From Lytechinus pictus (Eukaryota; Echinodermata; Echinoidea; Temnopleuroida; Toxopneustidae): DNA of 64,000 nt. The stretch is from assembly GCF_037042905.1 (NCBI RefSeq), contig NC_087246.1, positions 34,528,001 through 34,592,000 on the forward strand, read 5' to 3'. The notes under the pieces are model-generated. The model searched no databases and was not told the DNA's origin. It saw only the letters and a program-made list of their open reading frames with translations. The translations under genes were made by a program, and so were the position numbers. Below are positions 49,301-61,300 of the stretch, piece by piece; within the stretch, counting starts at the first letter, position 1, and the number at the start of each line of letters is the position of its first letter.

Positions 49301-52300
49301 GCAGGTAATAAAGATGAAGTTCTGACACATCAATACACAACTGAAAGGAACGTGTCAAAGCTACCTCCACCTTATCTGTATTTTGAATTTATGGCCTGTA
49401 TTCCAAAATCAGGTTTATTTTCCAACACGTTCTAACTCTTTTCTAAATTTATGAAGAGCCAAAATTCTGTTTATTGTATATCTCTTATGTTTACAACTCT
49501 GTTCCGTTTGCTTTCATAATGAAGGAAAAAAACTCAATTATCATTCTCAGACAACTATGAACCGTTTGGGGGTCAATATTAATGAAATTGGCTCTCCACG
49601 TCAGTAAAAGTCATTGGGGGTAATTCTGTCGCCAGTCAAAAAGTGATCATAATTAGAAAACCATAACTTAGTTCAGATGACCGAAGATCTGACATGATAT
49701 CTGATGATCGTTTACCAAAACAAAAGAAATCACGATCAAAATCAAAATGTCGAAAGAACTAACCAATCAGCGAAATGGACACAGCACACGATACTATCAC
49801 AGATCATGATCATTATCAGTCTATCAAACTTTGCATAATTTGACACAATACACACCAATGGGCCACACACAGTTGTAAATTCAGAAGGTACAGTAGCATT
49901 TGCTAACATTTACATATGCCCACAGAGTCGGTCAACATAAGCTCTACCTAAGAGTTGACTCACGTGCAAGTACTAAGACTATCATAGTACGTACGCCAAG
50001 GAAATATAAAGTTCAAAGTGGGAATCATTAGTGAAACAAACACCAGTAAAACTTGAAGCTTATGGTGAGATTCCAATTAAATGTAAAGGTACACTTGACA
50101 TAAAATGTTACAGTCCGAAATGGTCAACACAGACATTCTATGTACCAGATGTCAAGGTTTCAGCTATCCTTGGGTTGTTAGGTTGCACTGACCTTGGAAT
50201 TATCACAATTCACTCAATGTACAATTATGACACACCTACACCTAACCCTAAACCTAAACAAACACCTATCACGAGTGATAAGGATCTCGAACAAGCATTT
50301 CCAGAGCACTTCAATGCTATTGGTAGTTTCAAAGGAAAAGCGATGCTTCATGTCAAGGACATCGCTAAACCTACCATAGACGCACCACGCAAGTGCAGCA
50401 CACTAATTGAAGGACAAGATCAAGATCAACGTGGAGGAACACAACAAGAATATGTACTTGTTCATGGAGACGGCAAAGCAAGAAGACTCAGTGTTCAACA
50501 GCTCCAAGTGCACAATCAAGAAAGAAGCTATCAACCTCTTTGGCTCCAAGTGCACTAGATCAGATATCTACCCAGATCCTAGCAAGGTAGAAGCCAACAC
50601 ATTACCCAAGTACTATTACCCAAGGCCAAAGAGGATGTTCAGAAATGCCTAGTATTGTTCAAATACCTAGCAGCATATGTTCCTAATTTGTGGGAAAAGT
50701 CAGCACCACTTCGATAACTTCTTCACAAGGAAGTACCGTTTATCTGGGACGATGATCATGAACATTCCTTGAACAGCCTGAAATGTGCAGTATCATCAGG
50801 TGCATGTCTACAGTTCTATGACCCAGAGAGAGAGAGAACTGTCGAGATAGATACATCAATTCCCAGATCATTATGGCAGATTTGGCCTGAGTTGGCCTGA
50901 AACAATCCAAGAGTTATTGAAATCCCTTAGGCAGTATTGGTCGTATAGAGATAACATCGGATTATCACATGGAGTACTCTTCACGGGAAGTCAAGTCATC
51001 GTACCGAAGTCACTGAGGAATTATATCCTTGGACAGCTTCACCTAGGACACATGGGAATCGAAAGTACCAGACGACTTGCTCGTGAGACAGAGTTCTTGT
51101 CAAACATCAACGAGGACATCGACCAGTTGATAAAGCAGAGTGAAACATGCCAGAAACATCAAGCAAGGCAGCAGAAGAAAAGAAGTGGAATATCAAGCAC
51201 ATTACTTCTTCTCCACACTATCCAAGATCAAACGGATTAGCTCAGAGGATGGTTCGTACAGTCAATAATCATTTGACAAAATGTTCTCAGACTGGCCAAG
51301 ACAGTCAACTAGCAATGATGTACCTGAGAGCAACACCAGTCGAAAGTAACTTGAGATCACCAGCAGAAATGTTATTTGGTAGACCCATCAGAACCACATT
51401 ATCAAGTCACTATTTCTCGAGAGATTCTACTACCACTGATTTTCTCTTGAATAGGCAAGACAAGGTGAAGGAAGTGCATTATCGACATGCAAGTTCTAAT
51501 CTACCGCCTCTGCATGTAGGACAGCCAGTGTGAGTTAAACATCCAAGATAACACACTTGGATACCAGCTAAAGCATCCAAAGTCTGTGAGGAACCCAGGT
51601 CTTACGAAGTATCAAAGCCGAGCGGAGGAATCTTGAGAAGGAACAGATCACACGTGGGTGACGTTGGCAACCAAAACTGCCATCATGGTTGCCCGGATGG
51701 CAACCAAGAAAATTCCGTGGTTTTTTTCTCAAAGAGAATAAAAATCTCTTGAATTTTGCAGCAAACTAAATTGCTTTTCCAGTCCAAAGTTTACAACTTC
51801 TGGATCAGGAATATATCTTCCAAGATCACATTGGCACAAAGTTTTAGTTAAAAAAGATCGCCCAAATCTAGCACATGAGCCTGCCAATGACTTCTAAGAT
51901 TGACTGCCTGTCTGTCAAAGTCCTCCCTAAGAACCATAAAGCTTACATTTTGACATGATATAAGTTAATTGTTGCAAGTTGTAAAATGCAATTTACAGGA
52001 GGCCTTTTCCGTGGTACTGATTCGTCACCACATTTTCTACTTTTGAAAATATTAAATAGATTAATAACACAACCATACACATCTCAATGTTCCAAAAAGA
52101 CCTTCCCCTTCTTTACATTGGTCAACAGAGGTTTTTGTCATATTTGGCACTTTAATGTATCAGAATTGTTTAATTCAAATCGTAAAGAATAAAGATAACC
52201 CACTCAATTAATTTCTCATAATCAGAATACCCTCAAAACATTTGTAATTTGTTTTCCTATGACGTTGAATTGAAAAGTTCTGTTAAGAGTTTTTTTGTCA

Positions 52301-55300
52301 GAATCCAAGATGGCCGTCAAGGTGGCGGCCAAGGGACAATATTCAAGTTTTCAGAAGATCAAAATAAATTCATTCAGTATACGACTCCAGGATTGAAAAG
52401 GTGTAGGTTAGAAAAACTAATCAATATGTTGAAAAGGGTGGTCAAGATAATGACAATATAGTACATTTAAGTCTGTAAAATGCAGTAAAAAAAATAACTA
52501 AATTTCTTAATAATTGTATATTATTATATAGGAAAGTTTTCTAGAAAGTTTCAAGACAATTCCTTTATTTTCCTTAGATATATGGTAAATCAAGTATTTT
52601 GCAAATTTTCATTTTTGGGGGAAACAATTTCAAAATGCACTTTTCTTATTAAGATCTCAGCCGAATTACCTTTTCATCACCTATGAATAATATCAACTTG
52701 TAGAAAATTTATTCATCTTTCATATGACACTAATTTTGTGTTCGAAGATAAACCTGGTTTAGGAATACAGGCCATAGATTCAAAATACAGATAAAGTGGG
52801 GGTAGCTTCGACATATTCCTTTGGGTTGTGTATTGATGTGTAAGCACTAGCGTACCTACGGGGGGGGGGGGGGGGCAGGGGGGCACTCTGCCCCCCCTGA
52901 CGAGTCACAACCCATGCAAAAAGATATCTTTGCCCCCCCCCTGACGGGCTTGAGAAACCTTTTTTTGCCCCCCCTGACGAGCTTTAAGACCTTTAATGCC
53001 CCCCTGACGAGCTTGATGACCTTATTTTTTTTTTTTTTATTTTTTTTTTTTTGCTTGTCAAATTTTTTCTGGTACGAAATCCTTTATTTGTGATCGAAAA
53101 TCCTAGGTACGCCACTGTGTGTAAGAACTTCATCTCTATTACCTGCAGTGCAAGTGTATCTTATAACTGTTTCCAAGAGACTTCATTAAATAAATTTATA
53201 TATAATGTAACAGAAACACCTTTTTTTGCCTTTACATCCTTCTGAATCACATTTTTATTACCATTCACATTACATACTGTACATTACGGTGTGTTAGTCA
53301 TACCAACACAATCGATGCGAGAGGCTGATCCAAGCTATTGTATAATTTGAATGACGTACCATTCATCACTTTGCAATCGTTTTCATGGGTGTGACTGCCA
53401 CACTGAGGTTGCTTTTTGGCATCACTTTAGCGCAAAATCGCTTAATACATTCAGCATATTTTCCTTTTATTTGAAGAAAATGAAGATACGTATGGTGGCA
53501 TGAAGCCTGCCAATATTCTCGTTGATACACCCTCTTTCATATCGAATGTTGAGATTGTGAATTTATTACTAACATTCATAATAAATCTGATCAATAACAG
53601 TGCATGTGCATTTTTTGTACCAAAAACATACAAATTTTGGCCAAAAGTCTTAATTCTTTCAAAAACTATATCAACCGACTTTAAATCGAAGAATAAAGGG
53701 ACAAAATAATAGATAATTTCGCATTTTATTAAGGCCTATCTCCATTTTCTGGGTTGAAAATGTGACAATATACATTAGTGTATCCAAGTCTCCGATATGC
53801 AGTAAAAAAGCTAAATTTCTGAAAATTGAATTTTCAAGTTTGAGACATTATAAGTTTGTGACTAAAAACGATATCAATTTGGAATTTCGTCCGCTTAATA
53901 GTTGTATATAGGAAAAGTTTTCTAGAAATTTTTGAGGCGATTCCTTTATTTTCTTTAGATTTATGGTAAATCATGTATTTCGCGAATTTTCAATTTTTTG
54001 GAAAAAATTCTCAAAATTGCACTTTTCTTATCAAAATCTCAGCCAAATTAGCTTTTCATCACCCATGAATAGTATCAACTTGTAGAAAATTTATTTATCT
54101 TTCATATGACACTAATTTTGTGGCCAATGAATGTTTGTGTCGGAATCTATGTACGAAAAACCAAATCCCATGAATATGGCGGCCATTTTGGACGCCATCT
54201 TGAATTTGAACCCCATGGGACAATATTTCGTTTTGGGAACATCAAAATTCATTCACTACACATCTTATGGATTACAAAAATGTAGGTTAAAAAAATATAT
54301 CATTCGGGTGCATGGGAACCCTATCTCTCTCCCCTACTATTTATCACTTTTCCTGCCAGGGACCTGGGCTTTGATTCTATTCTTTTGATTTAAATGTTTA
54401 CATGTTATTTCCGTCTTTATTAAGCCTATTCTGATGTATTGTTAATGTTTTCATGTTTTACGGCAAATGGCAAATAAAGATGAACTATATATATGTAAAT
54501 CGAATAAAATTCATCTGTTTGTCCCAATCATATTGGGTTAGTTACGTATACGCACGTTTGGACGATGAGGGATAGTCATAATGAGATCCTCCTTCATGGA
54601 GTTTACATCAATCCCAGTAGTGTGGACGCTGATCACGGATGACGTCACATTAGTGAGAACCGTAGAACTATACAATGACAATGAGAGCAGCAACACAGTG
54701 ATAATTTTATATGCACACAATTAAATTTGCATAAACAATAAACAAGGGAATTAACAAGAGAAAGTAGGTCTACATTTGGAACAGTTTCAATCTAATCAAG
54801 ACGAAAAAATAGGGTAAATGGAAGGGACAGTGAGTGGGTTCTAATTGGCCTGTTAATTCTCAAGCAAAATAATGTGTATTATTTTAGTTTGGATGCATTT
54901 TGTTTGATTTACTATTCCAAACTGAATATGTTCACATCGGTCTATTGCGATGTCTGGCTAGCAAACGTATTACCGGAGAAAAATATATAATAGAATTGAT
55001 CTGAAAATAATTTTATACGTTTTGGGACATAGTGGCCCGTGTCGGATTTTGTGTGACGAGGCTGTTTATCAATCAAAGACAGTCTAACGGTATTTTTATC
55101 GTTTTTATCTTTGGGAGATCGTTTACATACCCATTTCTCCGAGCTAGTCTCGTCGGTAGAAAAGCGGCGGGGAACTCTCTCAAATGCGCCACACTCACTC
55201 GAGATCCTAAATGAGCAAAAGACCAGAGTACAGATAAGATAAATAAAAAAAAATGATTTGAAAAACAAACAAGAAACATATTGTCTTTTCTTGTTCGTTG

Positions 55301-58300
55301 ATGCCAGCAATCAAAGAGCTGACTATCATGTTACAGTTAAAGAATGACCCGACATTTCTTGCGTTGTCCAACTGTCTAACAGTAGGCATATTATTGAAAC
55401 ATTTCATCTTTACCTTCTTTCAAAAATTTAGCTGATGCTAGCGTTTAGTCGCTGATCCTCGTCACAAATGCGTCGAAAGCAGGAAAAAGAAGAAGCATTC
55501 TGAACTTGAATCGTATAGCTATAGAATTTATTGGAAAGATTTTAGCACAACCTTCAAGATCTTCAACACATGACGTCTCCAAGGTGTGTACATCTTGGGA
55601 ATCAGTCAAAGTTAGTATCCGGAGAGTCCCTGAAGAAATCGAAAGTCGCTCTCTTCGATCTCATAATTATACCGAATCGTGCGACATCTGTGGCATTTAT
55701 GGCTACGTTCACTGGTGCTTACTTTTGTTGGTTTTAATAATGAATTTTGTCAACCAACAAACTTTTATTTCGGTAGGTTCATATTTTCATTGACATCTAT
55801 TTTACATGTATACAAAGAAATGAGATGTGATTCAAACTACATCAGCAGAGGTAATCTATGGTTGTTTTGCTCTTCTCTAACACTGACTTTCTATTGCAGA
55901 ATTGCCCCCCCCCCACACAGTACATATCATAACTCATAGAACCGTATAAACCAAGATGTAGCCGTCGATCATCCTCACAACATCTTCTCACTGTTCCCTC
56001 CACAAATACAAATGCATAATGGTCAAAGAGCCCTTTCCCTATATCTGCCCCTGTACTCTAGAATTCTCTACCGGTCAAATAATAGAACCGCACCATCCAT
56101 CTCCATACTTAAATCTATTCTTAAAACTCACTTATTTTCAAAATAATGTTCAGAATGTTCAATATAGTATGTTGTTGTTAAATATTGTAACTTTTCATCA
56201 ATTATGTAACTTTTATGTATTGATTTAATTTGTTTTTATTTGTACGACATATTTTAGGTTTATTTGATGATTTGAATTGGGTTTAATGTATAATTTAGTA
56301 ATTTAACATATTTTGTAAAGCGCATAGAGTCTTTGGACTATTATGCGCTATATAAATTTCAAATATTATTATTGTTATTATCTGTATATGCATTTTTCAT
56401 TTCCCAAGATCATTGTAGATATTCTATCGATAACAAAAGTTGGTTTCGAGTTTCCTAACTTACCACTGTTAAAGTTTTCTGATGGAATGCGAACGCTAGT
56501 TTCACCGTCTCCAATACCAGTCTCGTCACTGCGATACAAGAAGTCCATATCTGGCTCCGCTGGTTCCATTACAATTTCTATTAAATTTTAAATGATCAAT
56601 TGATTTCGGGATTCGTAAAGCGTGTAATGTATGAGTTATTTCTCTACATCATCGCAGATTATATCCGCACTCTTAATTGGTCAATAAGATATTGAACAAG
56701 TAAGTTGGTGAATGATTATGTATTCGACGAAAAGAAAATCGAAATCAGTAAAAAAAAAAAAAATCCCAGTGCGAGCTAAGGAAAAATTTAGTATTTACTG
56801 CATGTATTGGTCAAAAAAAGTCAATCGTTTTCTCTTCTCTGGAGGTCCACAAAAAGGGTATGACTAGCTCATTTTTTTGCGCATGCCTAAAAATTCATGT
56901 TCACTTTCTATTCCAAAGTGGTCACAATTTCAAAGGTTAATAAGCGCTAGCGCCTACTTTCACAGACTGTTTTTTATATTATCTATAGCTATTCTGTTTT
57001 TAAAAAAGCCCAAGCGGATATTCCATTTTACAGATAGCATCGAACTATAATTAGAGTTTTGTAATGCAGAGGTTAGACCAAACAGAATCGCCATAGCATG
57101 CACATTTGTTATGAACGCTCACAAGGAACCAATCGAAATTGCTTTGAAAATAAACGCATGCATATTTATTTGCAATCAACCGCAACTTGTTAACGCTCAA
57201 GGTCGATTTATATACGTTTTATGCTTAATATACAAATTTCTGCAATATAATTAAGACTGGTCAAAGCATCGGCGGGAGGGGGCGGGCGTACCGATTAAGT
57301 CAGAGATGAGTGGATGGACGATCGTGCCATCATTTAGGATTGCATTCTGCAAGCGATCGAGAGAACCAAGAATGTTGTGCCCCACTTCTTGGAGATCAGC
57401 CGTGTTCTCTGCGGTCTTCTTGACCTGCAAAACGATGACATGATAATGATGTTGATTGAAATCATATCGGTGGTGTTGACATGGTCCTGGGAAGCGGGAG
57501 TACTGAAGCACCCTCAAGATTTTCAGGGGGGGATGCTGCGTGTATTATTCTCCATTATATAGTAGGCAGCACCCCCTGGAATGGTGTGGAAAAATAGATT
57601 TTTTAGTGAAACCCTTTATTTTTCTTTTTGCTTTTCAAATTTACATCAGCACCCCCAGTAATCAAAAATCGTTCCCAGGGACCTGGGTGTTAATGGTGGT
57701 AAGGATGGCGATAGATTATATTTGTCTGCATTATTAAAGGGGAATCAAACCCAAATAAAAACTTGTTTTTATAAGGAAAAGAAAAATCAGACAAGTTGAT
57801 AGGTGAAAGTTTGAACAATATCGGACAAACAACAAGAAAGTTATGAATTTTTAAAAGTTGTAAATATTGGTAATCACTATACCCATGGAGACTTCAAATT
57901 GGCCGCATATGGGATGTCATAGTGATGTAAGGCAAGGACTACTCTTTCTTGTACTCCAATACATATTATGGCTAAAATGTCATTTTTCCCAAAAGTTTTA
58001 TTTCAAATGATATTTTTCTTTCATGAGGACATAAAACAAAATACTACATGGGTTTTATTTGGATTACTGTCCCAGGGGAATGGGTACTTAGGAGAAAACC
58101 ACACATCCCTGATAATAAAGTACATGGCCTATGGGAAAGTTGTCCTTGCCCCTTGTCATAATTTACTTACCCAGTTGCCAATTTGAAAACTACATAGTAT
58201 TAGTGATCTCAATTTGAAAGCAGCTATAACTTTCGTATTGCTTGTCCGATTTCTTTCAAAGTTTCACCATTCTGTTTCATTTATTTTTTCTCCTTCCCCA

Positions 58301-61300
58301 CACAGCATTTTATGGCCAAGGCTGGATTCCCCTTTAACCTCTACGACTACCAATGGCGTATAGTTGGTAATGGCATGGGGGGCACCAGCAAAAAAATTTG
58401 AGTCACTTAGTGTGCGCGCGAAGCGCGCTCAGTTGCCATGTATACTGACCTAAAAGAGACATTTTAAGCACAGTGCCGTTAAACGGATATGTATCTCACT
58501 ATTCAATTCAATTCAATTCATTTATTTTTCTTTATTTATTCATTCATGTTTTATTGAACAAAAAATCGATAAAAAGAACAGTGGAGGGTAGTCCAGTTCA
58601 GTTACAAAACTGTTTTTCAATCTTTTTACATTTACAATGATAGTTCAATATACATATTTACAAAATATAACATTTAAATCATTTTTTATAATACAATTAT
58701 ACCATGAAATCGAAAGGGAAGGAGACCAACTAAAAAGCAGAGCTTGTAGGGTGAAGGCCCCCTTTTATAAGTAAATTTTATGAATAAAATATAAGATAAA
58801 ATAAAGAAATAAACAATATAATTATATATATATATATATATATATAGATATATATATGTATATATAAAATGAATAAAAATAAACAAATAAAAATAAAAAT
58901 AAATAAATAATAATAAAAATAAATGATTCAGTATACACTGTATACAGAAATCATAAAACGATTAAATATATATACAAAGAGAAATTAATAAACACATTTA
59001 CATGTTAAGTTCTGAATTACATTACTTTGGGAAAAAAACGATAATCTAATATGAATTCAGAAGATATTTTTTAAGTTTTGCTTTGAAATTGTGTATTGAA
59101 TTACGTTGTATAATATCCTTTGAAAAAGAATTCCATAATTTTGGACCAGAAAAAACAAATGTCTTCTGTGCAAACGATGTTCTATTCAGAGGTAAATGAA
59201 AGGAACTCGCCTGGCGAGTGAAGTGCTTATGAATTGTATCATTTTTTACAAACATATTATTAAAAGGTAACGGTAATTGTTTATTGATAAACTTGTACAT
59301 TAACTGACCGAGTTGAAAAGAATATAAATCTTATCTGCATTATTAACCTCACTAATCAAATATTGCGAGCGCGAGCTGAAAATTTAGGAAATTCAGACCT
59401 GAAGAGGGACATTTTAAGGCTTGTTTGTAGGAATTCACGAAAACCATACGTATTTCACTAACCAAATGATGCGAGTGCGAAGCGCGAGCTGAAATTTTTG
59501 TATATATTGACCCCAAACAGGGATATTTTAAGGACTATTTTTTTAAGGAATCCATAAAAAGTACACATATCTCACCATAGTCATCTAATGCGAGTGCCAA
59601 GCGCATGCTGATTTTGTTAGAATTACATCTGAACACATGAAGCGCTTTTTGTAGTCACTGTAATCATGATTATCATACGCATCTCACTAATCAAATATTG
59701 CAAGCGCGAAGCGCGAGCTTAAAATTTAGGAAATTCAGATCTGAAGAGGGGCATTGTAGGGCTTGTTTGTAGGAATTCACGAAGACCATGCGTATTTCAC
59801 TAAACTAAATGATGCGAGCGCGAAGTGCAAGCTGAAAATTTTAGATATTCAGATCAGAAAAGGGACGTTTTAAGGACTGATATCAAGAATTCATGAAGAG
59901 CAGACATATCTCATCTATCCACTAATGCCAACGTACGCACGGACAGGAAATGTTTTATATTAAGACTTTAAAATGGGACAATCACTTCAAGTAGTCATGA
60001 AAAAGAAGCATATGTCACTACATAAAACAATAATATTTCGAAGTGCTAGGAAATATATTTGGTGTATACTGACTTGAAAACGGGAGGTTTTAGTACAACA
60101 GGATTGTATAACAGACAATGCACCAGGAACAATGAAGACATAGGCCCTGAGCAAATTATGTTTCATAAAGTTATGATGTAATATAACATAACACGATTAT
60201 AATATAACATTATAGTTAACAATAATTTCTTCTTTCCCACTACGTTTCTCTCCATTTCTACCTCTTTTTCTCCTTTTCCCCGTTTTTTTAATTTTCTTTT
60301 GGCCAGCCGATTGGGGGGGGGGGGCACTACCCCCCACGCCCCCCCCCCCCTACGTAGTTACGCCACTGACGACTACGATGCTCCCGAGGTTCTCCAATTC
60401 TCACCCGGCCTTAACACTAAATGGTTGCATGGTTGCTAATCTCTATGCTAGAGATTATCCCCAATGGAAATAACACAGTGTACCATGTGTTCAATTAGTG
60501 GATTAGGAGTCACACTGTTGAAATTCATCAAAATTTTGACAAGAGTGAAGACAATTTAACACAGTAGACACTTCTACAGTGAGAGTTTTCATGATCGTGT
60601 GTATATCGCATACGGGGATGTGCCGCTCCAGTGGGTGGTTTTTTTGCAAAAAAAAAATCCTTAGACATGGGTCTTGCTGTTGCAAGAAATCCTTAGCCAT
60701 GGGCCCTATTATTCAACTGAATAATCCTTAGCCATGGTTCCTATTTTTCAACTGAACAATATTTAGACATGGGTCCGTTTCTGAAAAAAAAATACAAATA
60801 AGAGTCCCCAGGAAATGCCCACGGAAACGGCCCCGGAATATCTATGTTAGTCCCGGTCGAGAGTATGAGTAGCCGAGACCCCGGGACGAGTACCTGTAGT
60901 ATTTCCACATCTGGAAAATGGGTCTATATTTTAAAGAATTCTTTACTGAGAAAAATCCTGAAAAAAGACATGGGTACCTGTTAATGACCCTTAGAAATGG
61001 GTAAGGGTTTCAAGCCCCGAGCCCACACCCCGTCCAGATGTAATCCAAGTACACCCCCCCCCCCCCCGGTTTTCATAGCGTGTCCGTGGACTTTTATTGA
61101 GATTCACACTGTTCAAATGCTTAAAGCTAAATGAAAGCAGTTTCAGCAAACACTTTTTTTCATGAAAAAGTCTGTAAAACCAAGATTAGCAATATTCCAT
61201 GGTATATCTATATGTGTAACAATTGCATTAACTGAACTTTGTAAAATCATGAAATCTGAGCTAAAAAAAATGACCACACTTAAAGATTATTCACGCAGAT

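Larger units (their letters stand above)
48093..54331. mobile_element. Large foldback element with 1.3-kb inverted arms around a Ty3/gypsy relic
   Basis: 48093-49418 and 52746-54331 are near-identical inverted repeats; the right arm is longer only because of a 281-bp hAT insertion and its target duplication. Outer ends read 'atagggttcccatgcacccg'. Between them lie pol fragments of a Ty3/gypsy retrotransposon and a second, diverged partial arm (52230-52745). Ty3/gypsy elements have direct, not inverted, terminal repeats, so this is either retroelement capture by a DNA transposon or a complex rearrangement. I found no clear target duplication. The whole unit sits in a 7.9-kb intron of gene 2. 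Confidence 0.75.

Noticed and set aside
55207..55407. Minus-strand frame with 'MIVSSLIAGINEQ' as a GAIN exon
   Set aside because: Its phase does not fit the exon chain, while 55131-55206 fits exactly.
55506..55793. Plus-strand frame of 95 residues
   Set aside because: No family likeness; it lies between two well-supported minus-strand exons.
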